A stretch of DNA of 41,121 nt from a virus. This document shows positions 32,955 to 40,895 of this stretch, in pieces. Positions within the stretch are counted from its first letter, which is position 1. Every line of letters starts with the position of its first letter. A program made the translations under genes and the position numbers. The notes below the pieces were generated by a model. It saw nothing but the letters and a program-made list of their open reading frames with translations, ran no database searches and was not told where the DNA came from. Location: IMG/VR virus record IMGVR_UViG_3300044712_000593, positions 1-41,121 of that record; one strand, written 5' to 3'.

Positions 32955-35379
32955 ATTGCATTTGCTCTTGCATTTCTTGTTCTATTGGTTCGCCTTCAGC
33001 CTGAGCTTCTTGCGCCATTTGCTGTTGTTGTGCGTTCTGCATCATTATTCCTTGTACCATTTGCTGGTTCTCTTGTTGCAATGGTAGCGCTATTCCTGGA
33101 ATAATTTGATTTAGAACCGGAGTCAACCATGAAGGCATTTGCGGATTTTCTGCACGGGCTGCTACTTGAAATGCACCACGTACAAATTCAACTTTCATTT
33201 CTTGTATAGCTTTGAACAATGCTAATTCTTTTTCATGGTCTAATTTCGTATTCTGCGTTTGTTGTTCTGCTTGTGCTGCTAACTGTGCAGATTGCTGCTG
33301 CGCCATAGCGTTATTCTCTACATCTTGCTGTTTTTGCTGCTGCTGTGAGCGAAGCATTTTCTTTACAGAATTACGGTAATAAACCTCAGCAAGTTTTATG
33401 TTCTCTTTTGCAATTCGCATTAGTTTGAATGTATCAACGTATAATGCAAATTCAGGATTTGAGGCAGTTTGCTGATTAAGCAATGCCTGAAACTGCTGTA
33501 ATTCAAATTGGGTCGGGAGTAATTGAAACTTGGTTGAGAAATGGCGGTCTTTTACATCTTCCTCATTCATTAAATGCCGATATGCAGAAGCTCCTAACCG
33601 AACTGAATTATTTAAAAGACAAGCTACTTTTTTAGCTGTCTCCTCCATGATTCGGGCATACGAATTATAAATATAATCGGTTGCATATTCCGCTTGCTGC
33701 TGAGATGACGCAACATTTTCTGACGTAACTCTTGGTTGTACTGCTGCCGTTAACAAATTAGGATCTTCGCCCAATTCATCTTTTAGAACTTTGTAGTGGT
33801 ATTCGTAAAGCTGAATTAACCCGTTAAGTTGTGCAATAAATCCTGCATTTTGAAGCTCCTGAATAGGTATTGGTATTGGATTACCTTCGGCATCGCGGCC
33901 ACGATAATATAACAACCCGGTTTGCTGATAAAGTTTTTGCGGATCTATTGGAGTCTTCCCATCTGCCGCTAACCCTAAATCCAATTCCTGCATCGCATCC
34001 CAATTAATTGCAGCACCGGCAGGTATCATATTAGCTACCAATTGCATTATTTTCAACCGAGCTAATATCATTTGTTCAACTGGCTCCTCGATCTTTTCAG
34101 GTATGGCAACATTGCGCATATCCTGATTCTGGTACATATAAAAACTAACCGGAAACTCTACATCACCGGATTCTTTGGGGTCTTGGGAGCGGATCATGTT
34201 GTTATCCAATCCCCATTCCAGCATCGTCATGGACGTTCTGGCATAAACACCTTTGTAAAGATTCCATTTATCTTTCTTTACGTATTCCTGATTGTCTCCT
34301 AAGTTATTTGGTTGTTTTGGTCTGCGTTCAATTAATGTTCTGTTATTCTGCTTTGTTACCGTCATCACGTACCCATCTTCATCTACTGATTTATACCAGA
34401 AATAAATCGCCTCAACATTCCATTCATCATATGGGCGTATATAAGCCAGCAGCCAATCATAATTCCATGTGAGTTTATCGAATCGCTGATATTCCTGAGC
34501 GCTTTGGGCAATTTTAAATATTTCTTCTTCGGACAATTTTCCACCAAACTCTTTACCATATCGCTTACGTAATTCTGATATTTTCAATGATTTCACAAAT
34601 CCACGCATAGCGGTATCACGCATATCATCAAACTCAGAAAATGAGTAAATCGTATTCAATGGTTTTATCCATTCAACATGAATAACTCCAAATTCATCCA
34701 TATGAACATACGTCGCTACTAATCCACATTCGGCAGCATCGTGTAGTAACTTATCTTTTATAACATCAAAAAGCCCTTGTGATTGAAATATATCATTGGT
34801 TCCTACTTCGTATTTAATTTCTTCCGGTAGTTGATTCCCTATTGCAGACCATTCATCTAAATCATCTTTATCTTCTGCTACAAATTGATCAGGTGAAACC
34901 ATTGGGACTCCCGATTCCTTTTGCAGTATTTCAAGCTGCTGCCGGTTGTACAAAACAAATTCCGCTTGTTCGTATTGATCTTTTTTTGCTTTTGTTGAAA
35001 TGGGGTCAATAGCAGTTACCTGAATCTTTTCCTGCCTCTGCATCCAGCGTCCTACCAATCCGGTAATAATCCGGTTAACCAACATCGGGGCGCTCCATCG
35101 AATATTCGCGTAGTTAATCTTCCCGTTAAGACCAGTTAAATCAGCAAACTTTGTATAGATGTTTATCTTTCCTGACGACCATAAAATATTGGTTTTGAAC
35201 CTTTCATTACGAAGGAATGTATAAGTATTACTGGCGCTTGAACTATACTTGGCTTCAATGTCTTGGGCTAATCTTTTCCCGTATTCAGGGGATAATTTAT
35301 TTTCGATGTTTCTTGAAAGAAGAAAATCTTTATAGCTGTACCCGGAATTTTCAATATTTTGTTGCTGTATATCAGGCAT
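32953..35379 (-). CDS. Portal protein, 808 aa
   Basis: This is probably the dodecameric portal at the DNA entry vertex. The N-terminal region has APMLVNRIITGLVGRWMQRQ and KIQVTAIDPISTKAKKDQYE (around residues 95-135), the typical phage portal context of conserved helix and strand. The central part is YVHMDEFGVIHVEWIKPLNT with a long wing-like domain, followed by YNWWNGA-free helical stem segments such as PVEQMILARLKIMQLVANMI. The last ~150 residues are Gln-rich and helical (QQQKQQDVENNAMAQQQSAQ), a common barrel or tail extension. The length (808) equals that of crAss-like portals. TerL lies directly upstream, and a good Bacteroidota promoter precedes the ATG. Confidence 0.8.
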   Translation of the reverse strand: MPDIQQQNIENSGYSYKDFLLSRNIENKLSPEYGKRLAQDIEAKYSSSASNTYTFLRNERFKTNILWSSGKINIYTKFADLTGLNGKINYANIRWSAPMLVNRIITGLVGRWMQRQEKIQVTAIDPISTKAKKDQYEQAEFVLYNRQQLEILQKESGVPMVSPDQFVAEDKDDLDEWSAIGNQLPEEIKYEVGTNDIFQSQGLFDVIKDKLLHDAAECGLVATYVHMDEFGVIHVEWIKPLNTIYSFSEFDDMRDTAMRGFVKSLKISELRKRYGKEFGGKLSEEEIFKIAQSAQEYQRFDKLTWNYDWLLAYIRPYDEWNVEAIYFWYKSVDEDGYVMTVTKQNNRTLIERRPKQPNNLGDNQEYVKKDKWNLYKGVYARTSMTMLEWGLDNNMIRSQDPKESGDVEFPVSFYMYQNQDMRNVAIPEKIEEPVEQMILARLKIMQLVANMIPAGAAINWDAMQELDLGLAADGKTPIDPQKLYQQTGLLYYRGRDAEGNPIPIPIQELQNAGFIAQLNGLIQLYEYHYKVLKDELGEDPNLLTAAVQPRVTSENVASSQQQAEYATDYIYNSYARIMEETAKKVACLLNNSVRLGASAYRHLMNEEDVKDRHFSTKFQLLPTQFELQQFQALLNQQTASNPEFALYVDTFKLMRIAKENIKLAEVYYRNSVKKMLRSQQQQKQQDVENNAMAQQQSAQLAAQAEQQTQNTKLDHEKELALFKAIQEMKVEFVRGAFQVAARAENPQMPSWLTPVLNQIIPGIALPLQQENQQMVQGIMMQNAQQQQMAQEAQAEGEPIEQEMQEQMQ

Positions 35380-35396
35380 TTGTGGAGAAAGTTATT

Positions 35397-35432
35397 CAAA
35401 TATAAAGAAATTTTCACTTCCGCTACAACGTT
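35397..35432 (-). promoter_or_regulatory. Bacteroidota-type promoter for the portal gene with shared motif
   Basis: On the minus strand AACGTTGTAGC (35432-35422) supplies TTG, then 21 nt, then TATATTTG (35404-35397), a perfect TAnnTTTG -7 element. The predicted RNA start would be about 10-15 nt before the portal ATG (35379). The AACGTTGTAGC word is the same as that upstream of 39808 and inside the palindrome at 31843. It lies right after the TerL stop, so portal expression can be set separately from TerL. Confidence 0.7.
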
Positions 35433-35436
35433 TGAG

Positions 35437-37497
35437 CTAATTCGACGAAAAATTTGTATTTACATAGCTACGGATAGGGCTTTCGGCTGGTGGTTTTGGC
35501 TTCCTAATTGGCTCCATCATTAATGAAATATTTATCAAAAATGACACGATTGCATCTTCTTTTGTTCTATTATACGGATCGAACTTCGGCGCTCTTTCTA
35601 ATATCACCATAAAATCAATTGAATCACAATGATGTTCAAAATAGGAAATACCATTATCATGCTGTTTAGTCAAACTATAGGGGCTCAATGGCGTGCCATA
35701 TGGCCTATGCGGGCCTTTTTCTCCGGCCTTTTTTATTTCATCAGGGCTAATTAATCCTAATGGACATATTCCTAGATATTTTATTCTGCCTCGCTCTCTA
35801 AAGAATTTCACGAAATCATCTACAGCAAATTCATATGTAGCTTTTACCCCCTGAAACTCTGCACATAATAATACCTGGCTATGTAAATCATCTTTCTCGT
35901 TGGGCCTACCATATAAATGACCTGTTACTTTAAACAATTTACGATTGCCATACCACGCAGACGCTTTACTTCCATATTTGTGACCGCCTGTTGAATTTGC
36001 ATAACTATCTATGGATATAACTCCATCTTCTTCTCTATTTGGCGCTCGTAATTTATCCATAAATTTCATAACATCATTTCTTATAGACAAATCAAAGTCT
36101 GGTGATACTTCCCAGTAAAAATCTCCATCACTTTTTATAACATCTCTCCACTTTACTTGTTGAGTTTCCTCATCTCTATAAAATATTATTTTACGAAACT
36201 GAATAGGATTCTCTCTAAGAAATTTCTTTCTTGTATCTATATTCTCTGTATTGAATATACTTTTATCACTATCAGAACTAAATGCTTCGTCAATAGTTCT
36301 GGGCTCTTTCTTTTTTCTGGCTGATAAAGCGCGTGGATTTTTAGCAGATTCTCGATCTATTAATATGTCTTCAATTGTCTTCCCAACATCCGGATCTCCG
36401 TATATATCAAAAAACTTTGTCTCATCAGCAGTTTGAAAAAATCTATAAAGACCACTTTCTGTCATTCCTTTAGAATTCTTTTTAGTTTGGTCGCTAGAAT
36501 CCCATAATTGCTGGGCTGCTTCTTGTACACCATCCTTTTCACTATCCAACTTTTCAACTGTAGAAAAATAGAACGCTTTCCCGATTATCCTGCCTTCTTC
36601 ATCTACCAAACAGTACCGTATAACTTCATGCCGATCAAACACATTGCATTCTGTAGTTTTCGCCCACTCATCTCCAAAATATACGTGTATTTTTTGACCA
36701 TCATAGGCAACGGCATCTGCACTTTGAAAATCTATCATCGATCCTAACTCTTCTTTATCAATATTATCTTCCGCTTTTTTACCTCTAACATTCGTTTGCT
36801 GAAATCGCATTTCTGTTTTAGGGGTGACACCTAAAGACATATCATATTCTGGACGAAAAAATCTTGGCAGTTTCTTAAATGGCTGGACTACTGCTTTTCC
36901 AAAAACCTTTTTTGCATCATTTCCTGTTTTAGACTGAATAGCACCAACGGCCATTTTAGTTCGTGTTGGATATTCAGTAACTAATAACCCACCTATATAT
37001 GTTTTCAAAAACCTACGCTTTGTAATAGCAATCATGCCCATACACAATGGGTCTTCAATACAATAATTAATGAAATAGAATTTCATTAGATGTGGTTTTG
37101 TGAATTTAACAAACCCTATATCTATGCTCCACCACTGAAGCATCATCCAATAGTTACCAGGAATATAAACCGCCTTCCCTTTTATCATTATCCATGTTCC
37201 GTTAAGCCTCTTATCCCATTGAATGCCGATAAATTCATTCAAATCTTCATCATAAAAATCAGTATCGCCATCCTTTTTCTTTTTCTCATATAAATCCCAT
37301 TGTTTCATGGTGTCTTTATACCAACTAGGTAATGGCTCTCTTTCCCAATACTGCTCCAATGGGTTATCAGAACGACTATAAACACCGCGATATTCAAGTT
37401 GCTTGGTAACTATATTCCATACATATCCTTCAGGGGGCAAATGACATTCTAAGCCTTGAATATTTATTATGGAGTCGCCTTCTATTTTTTGATACAT
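35437..37497 (-). CDS. terL: Terminase large subunit, 686 aa
   Basis: This is the packaging ATPase and nuclease. A Walker A-like motif AITKRRFLKTYIGG (residues 157-170) has the R-R-x-x-K-T pattern but lacks the usual Gly before Lys. Walker B is HVYFGDEW (271-278, Asp-276/Glu-277 acidic pair). A coupling motif FSTVEK lies at 311-316. A nuclease-type strand GVISIDSYANS (Asp-497) begins the C-terminal RNase H-like domain, which ends near RTKEDAIVSFLIN with a candidate last acidic residue. The length is typical for crAss-like TerL. It starts 3 nt after the preceding small gene, the TerS candidate. The divergent P-loop is worth a check but is common in phage terminases. Confidence 0.88.
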   Translation of the reverse strand: MYQKIEGDSIINIQGLECHLPPEGYVWNIVTKQLEYRGVYSRSDNPLEQYWEREPLPSWYKDTMKQWDLYEKKKKDGDTDFYDEDLNEFIGIQWDKRLNGTWIMIKGKAVYIPGNYWMMLQWWSIDIGFVKFTKPHLMKFYFINYCIEDPLCMGMIAITKRRFLKTYIGGLLVTEYPTRTKMAVGAIQSKTGNDAKKVFGKAVVQPFKKLPRFFRPEYDMSLGVTPKTEMRFQQTNVRGKKAEDNIDKEELGSMIDFQSADAVAYDGQKIHVYFGDEWAKTTECNVFDRHEVIRYCLVDEEGRIIGKAFYFSTVEKLDSEKDGVQEAAQQLWDSSDQTKKNSKGMTESGLYRFFQTADETKFFDIYGDPDVGKTIEDILIDRESAKNPRALSARKKKEPRTIDEAFSSDSDKSIFNTENIDTRKKFLRENPIQFRKIIFYRDEETQQVKWRDVIKSDGDFYWEVSPDFDLSIRNDVMKFMDKLRAPNREEDGVISIDSYANSTGGHKYGSKASAWYGNRKLFKVTGHLYGRPNEKDDLHSQVLLCAEFQGVKATYEFAVDDFVKFFRERGRIKYLGICPLGLISPDEIKKAGEKGPHRPYGTPLSPYSLTKQHDNGISYFEHHCDSIDFMVILERAPKFDPYNRTKEDAIVSFLINISLMMEPIRKPKPPAESPIRSYVNTNFSSN

Positions 37498-37500
37498 ACC

Positions 37501-37875
37501 TTATTGGATTTGACCTGCCGTATTCCCAATTGCATCTGCAATGCTTTCTGGGGTTGTTCGATATATCTTTTTAATTTCTTTATCTTCTTCCTCAAATGGG
37601 ATTTTAAGTTCTGCCTTTAACGTTCTGCAATCCATTATCATAGTTTTTAATCCCTCCCAAATTCCCTTTGTTCTTTCAAATATTTTTTCGTCTTTTGGAT
37701 TTGCCTCTAATGATTCTTTGAGCTTAAAGTTTTCTAAATATTCTATTTGTTGATATAATATCTTATTTAAGGCATAGTAGCCTCGCTTAGATGGGTCTTT
37801 AATTATCTTTTCCTTATCTGATAGCTTCTGCTCTAATACTTTTATTTTCTTTTCTAATTCTTTTTCGTCAGACAT
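37501..37875 (-). CDS. Terminase small subunit candidate, 124 aa
   Basis: This helical, highly charged protein starts with a coiled coil (EKELEKKIKVLEQKLSDKEK). Further helices follow (YALNKILYQQIEYLENFKLK, then IWEGLKTMIMDCRTLKAELK). Its position immediately upstream of terL, small size, helical content and C-terminal flexible tail fit a TerS, whose N-terminal region binds DNA and whose oligomerisation uses helices. No DNA-binding HTH is obvious, so the assignment depends on position. Confidence 0.5.
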   Translation of the reverse strand: MSDEKELEKKIKVLEQKLSDKEKIIKDPSKRGYYALNKILYQQIEYLENFKLKESLEANPKDEKIFERTKGIWEGLKTMIMDCRTLKAELKIPFEEEDKEIKKIYRTTPESIADAIGNTAGQIQ

Positions 37876-37881
37876 CGATCA

Positions 37882-38136
37882 TCAATTTAATATTTGTTCA
37901 GCAGGAATTACCGGTAAATCTTCTGCGCTGCACGTGCATGGTCTTAAAACAAATGTGCTAACATACGAAAACCCATCTTCGGTTGCGTCGTCTTCCACTG
38001 GTAAATCAACACATTCTGATTGTTCGAAACACACAGTTATATAAGTTTCATCTCCATGAGGCATGACTACTGTCATGTCATCTGGAAGGCATGATATTAA
38101 TTCTTTTAATTCAGCTATTGACATATTGAAATTCAT
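37882..38136 (-). CDS. Hypothetical acidic protein, 84 aa
   Basis: The small acidic protein begins MNFNMSIAELKELISCLPDD and contains MTVVMPHGDETYITVCFEQS and a CTCSAEDLP end. Its start overlaps the preceding gene by 26 nt (14 nt if the second Met is used). No family is recognised. It sits between the terminase genes and the 240-residue gene upstream, and its role is unknown. Confidence 0.5.
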   Translation of the reverse strand: MNFNMSIAELKELISCLPDDMTVVMPHGDETYITVCFEQSECVDLPVEDDATEDGFSYVSTFVLRPCTCSAEDLPVIPAEQILN

Positions 38137-38833
38137 TTAATGTTTTGCAATCGCTTTTTGATAACCCAATAAGCAACTCCCCATTCAATATTTGCTTTGT
38201 CATTTTATGATCAATGGCAATAACTTCTTCCTCTCTTTTCTCTGCTTCATCGCCATCAGGACGGCATCTTATTATTCTCGCCTCTCTGCCTGTTTCTGGC
38301 TCCCTAAAAACAATTTCATAGTCGGCAGCTTTAACGGTTCGTACGGCCAAATCTTTATACTCACCAGTTCGCATCCACAATGAATCCTTAATAAGTGTTG
38401 GCTCAATTCCTTGAATACTTCCTCTATAAGGTTTGAAGATTCTATATGCAAATGCGAATCCTTTTGCTGGTTGCCATTCTCCATCTGGCATTTTCCATGC
38501 ATAACATTCTTTTTCGAGTATAGAAAAATATTTAACTTGTGACGCAATTTTTTCACCACTTAAATTTCCTGCATTAAATATTTCGTGATTAGCATGAGTG
38601 GCATTGTGATGAAAAAGAATAATGGCTCCTTCTGGAATATTTTCTCCGCTTATTACTGTTCCTTGTATTGGTTCTGTTTCGCGACGATTGAAGTTGTCAT
38701 ACTGCCTCTCCAAGCGAATAGTAAGACCATGCGAAAACGTATGGTGGTTTTTTTCCTGCATCCATACTTTTACAACAACCCTACCTTCGATATGTGCAAG
38801 TTTTCCTTGTTTAGTATTAGATTCTAATATCAT
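38111..38833 (-). CDS. Hypothetical protein with GroES-like N-terminal region, 240 aa
   Basis: The first ~80 residues have a pattern like the start of a co-chaperonin: RVVVKVWMQEKNHHTFSHGL, then RRETEPIQGTVISGENIPEG and AIILFHHNATH. That is VxVK, a loop, GxVxxG and xEGAxxLF in the same order as in Cpn10. The remaining 160 residues are mixed with a basic Arg-rich strand set (FREPETGREARIIRCRPDGD). This similarity is weak and may be coincidental. It lies upstream of the TerS candidate. The true GroES homologue is at 25845-26114. Confidence 0.5.
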   Translation of the reverse strand: MILESNTKQGKLAHIEGRVVVKVWMQEKNHHTFSHGLTIRLERQYDNFNRRETEPIQGTVISGENIPEGAIILFHHNATHANHEIFNAGNLSGEKIASQVKYFSILEKECYAWKMPDGEWQPAKGFAFAYRIFKPYRGSIQGIEPTLIKDSLWMRTGEYKDLAVRTVKAADYEIVFREPETGREARIIRCRPDGDEAEKREEEVIAIDHKMTKQILNGELLIGLSKSDCKTLNEFQYVNS

Positions 38834-38850
38834 AAATGAATTTACTTAAT

Positions 38851-39699
38851 TTATTGGTTAAATAGTTTCTCTACGTAATATTGAGCGGCTTTTGTATTGT
38901 AAAATTCATATCCATTCGCTCCGAAGTTAGTACAGTTTTGAGCATGAGGGTAAAGTTCCAAAATACGTGGGACGTGCATTGCTTGCGCTAAATGATAGCA
39001 CATACTTTGATTCCCTAAAAAGAATTTGCATCCTTTAATAGCCATCGCCAATTCCTTAAAATCATTTACAATTAAGATAGGGATATTCAACCCCCATTTT
39101 TTGCAAAACAACTCATGTTCTTCTTTTACTCCGGCAAACCATATATCACTTTCATATTTCTTTAAAAAATAATAATTGATATTATAGTTGCGATAGCGTT
39201 CTGTAAAATTTATCATTATTCTGCCATGATCGATATTTCGGGCAGCTTGATACCACAATGGTTCTCCTTCTTTATTCCCAAAAATATAATCAGTAGAATA
39301 AGATTCAATCCAGTTTTTAGAAAGATCACATGCCATTTCTGGATAAGCCATCCATGCCCATTTTTGCAAAGGGAAATTAGGCGCGCCGCAAAAAATATCC
39401 TGTCTTATTACATCCAAATCGTAGTCTACTTGTTGCCCGTTGTAAATTTCAAATGATTCAATATAACCCTGTGCTTCTAACAATGGCTTCATCATTCCAT
39501 ACATACTTTCATTAAAGCATACCATGTTTCCCGATTCATCTACCACGGGATGCTTAGCCCCTAAATAATATTCGCCGGGTCTATTCAACATCTGATAAAT
39601 TATTGCCTCTTTGCCTTTTTCTTCACATACATGCTTTATCCCCGCCAAACTTGAAATTAAATCGCCTGCATTAACCTTGTGTACAAATCTTATAGCCAT
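38851..39699 (-). CDS. GT9-like glycosyltransferase (heptosyltransferase type), 282 aa
   Basis: The C-terminal half resembles the nucleotide-sugar binding half of GT9 (heptosyltransferase/ADP-heptose type) enzymes: FKELAMAIKGCKFFLGNQSM, then CYHLAQAMHVPRILELYPHA and NCTNFGANGYEF. The FxGNxS..xHxAxA pattern is diagnostic of the family. The N-terminal half begins RFVHKVNAGDLISSLAGIKH, the GD-motif loop of such enzymes. It would transfer a sugar to an acceptor not determined here, perhaps host lipopolysaccharide or virion protein. A shared 11-bp motif sits just before its ATG. Confidence 0.65.
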   Translation of the reverse strand: MAIRFVHKVNAGDLISSLAGIKHVCEEKGKEAIIYQMLNRPGEYYLGAKHPVVDESGNMVCFNESMYGMMKPLLEAQGYIESFEIYNGQQVDYDLDVIRQDIFCGAPNFPLQKWAWMAYPEMACDLSKNWIESYSTDYIFGNKEGEPLWYQAARNIDHGRIMINFTERYRNYNINYYFLKKYESDIWFAGVKEEHELFCKKWGLNIPILIVNDFKELAMAIKGCKFFLGNQSMCYHLAQAMHVPRILELYPHAQNCTNFGANGYEFYNTKAAQYYVEKLFNQ

Positions 39700-39706
39700 T
39701 AACTAA

Positions 39707-39741
39707 AACGTTGTAGCTTTTATAAAATAGTTTTACTTTTA
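39707..39741 (+). promoter_or_regulatory. Candidate plus-strand promoter with shared motif
   Basis: AACGTTGTAGC (39707-39717) provides TTG, followed after 20 nt by TACTTTTA (39734-39741), which matches seven of eight positions of TAnnTTTG. The predicted start is about 55-65 nt before the lone plus-strand gene at 39808. The same 11-bp word precedes the portal promoter with nearly the same spacing (21 nt). The site lies only 8 nt from the start codon of the divergent GT9-like gene. Confidence 0.6.
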
Positions 39742-39807
39742 CCATGCTGCTGATGCCATTCAGTTAGCATAAACAATTATTAATCAACAAATTAAATTAA
39801 AAAAACA

Positions 39808-40077
39808 ATGGCACTAACAGGCGGACGCATTACCGCGTCCATTTACCGAATCAACCAATACGATATTAAAAATGTATTGGGAACACCAGCCACACAAGGC
39901 GTAATTGAAAATTTACCTGGCCCTCTTTGCCGATTTTATCCTGCACCAATTAACACAACCGCAAACGGTGTTACTATGAATGCTATTATTGATTTACTTC
40001 CAACAGGATTAAATCAACCGGTTACAAAGTATTATACTGATTCTACTGTTGCACAGATCCTAAGCAATGGTTCATAG
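39808..40077 (+). CDS. Lone plus-strand protein of unknown function, 89 aa
   Basis: This 89-residue protein begins MALTGGRITASIYRINQYDI. Its composition (Thr, Ala, Pro, Asn, Gly) and alternation suggest a beta-rich small protein (TTANGVTMNAIIDLLPTGLN). There is no signal or membrane segment. It stands alone on the plus strand inside a minus-strand region, with its own promoter candidate and a strong terminator. The ATG lies in aattaaattaaaaaaacaATG, very close to the leader of the capsid gene, which points to strong expression. It could be a small decoration, head or regulatory protein, but I recognise no family. Confidence 0.7.
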   Translation: MALTGGRITASIYRINQYDIKNVLGTPATQGVIENLPGPLCRFYPAPINTTANGVTMNAIIDLLPTGLNQPVTKYYTDSTVAQILSNGS

Positions 40078-40116
40078 AACTTAGTTTTCTTTATGGGTTA
40101 GCATTTTAGGATTACC

Positions 40117-40148
40117 CCCCGACTACCATTTTAGTCGGGGATTTTTTT
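40117..40148 (+). terminator. Strong rho-independent terminator of the lone gene
   Basis: CCCCGACTA (40117-40125) pairs perfectly with TAGTCGGGG (40132-40140) around CCATTT, followed by A and seven T residues. It ends the transcript of the plus-strand gene at 39808. The T tract overlaps the stop codon of the converging GT2 gene on the minus strand. Confidence 0.9.
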
Positions 40149-40893
40149 ATTCTCTTTCTTTTGCCCATTGTTGGATTAACATTGGTAATGGCTCATTTAT
40201 TGGGATAATATCGTCATGTGAAAACCACAATTCTGGGTCAAAAGTTTCACATTGGTTTAGTTTTTGATCATAATCCGAGAATTGGAACACTTCTTTCTGC
40301 ATGTGAATTATCTTAGCTCTATGCGCTTTCTTTTCCCGAACAAACCCCATGTGATACATTCTTATATTACTAATATAATCTCCTGCCGCCATACAGCCTA
40401 AATTTTCAGCATCGTCATAAGCCATGTATCCACGTTTAGTTAATCGAATTACTTCAGGGCTACAAGGCATTCTTTCTAAAGGAACGTTTAATTGTAAAAA
40501 CGGATTGCCCCACAGATTAACCCTTGTTATCAAATACCCATTAGCATTTCCATTCATAGCATTTCTAATGAAAGAATAAGAGGCTTCATGTGTTATCTCA
40601 TCAGCTTGTTGATAATATTGCCATTCTGTATTTACTTCTTTCAATGCCTTGTTTGTAAAATAAGATAGCTTCTCTTTTCCCTGTTGGTGTTTCCATTCTT
40701 CATTATCACAAAGAATAATTCTTGTTTGCTTATCTTGAAAGGTCTTTATAAGTTCGCTAGTCCCGTCTGTTGATCCGGCATCCAGAACTATCACTTCATC
40801 GCAAAATTGCTTTAATGATGCCACAGATTCGGTAAGGCAATAGTCCTGTGAGATAGCGTTATATGCAAATGTAACCCCTGTTATTTTATCCAT
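40147..40893 (-). CDS. GT2 family glycosyltransferase, 248 aa
   Basis: The start I chose is ATG at 40893 (MDKITGVTFAYNAISQD), because the upstream in-frame ATG at 40956 lies within the preceding homing-endonuclease gene. The GT-A fold is visible. ITGVTFAYNAISQDYC (residues 4-19) is the first strand and loop. DEVIVLDAGSTDGTSELI (residues 32-49) is the classic nucleotide-sugar motif, and QQADEITHEASY (residues 95-106) carries the acidic metal-binding site, with AD-E in place of the usual DxD. It uses a nucleotide-sugar donor that cannot be read from the sequence, and an unknown acceptor. With the GT9-like gene it suggests glycosylation of the virion, DNA or host surface. Confidence 0.8.
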   Translation of the reverse strand: MDKITGVTFAYNAISQDYCLTESVASLKQFCDEVIVLDAGSTDGTSELIKTFQDKQTRIILCDNEEWKHQQGKEKLSYFTNKALKEVNTEWQYYQQADEITHEASYSFIRNAMNGNANGYLITRVNLWGNPFLQLNVPLERMPCSPEVIRLTKRGYMAYDDAENLGCMAAGDYISNIRMYHMGFVREKKAHRAKIIHMQKEVFQFSDYDQKLNQCETFDPELWFSHDDIIPINEPLPMLIQQWAKERE

Positions 40894-40895
40894 TT

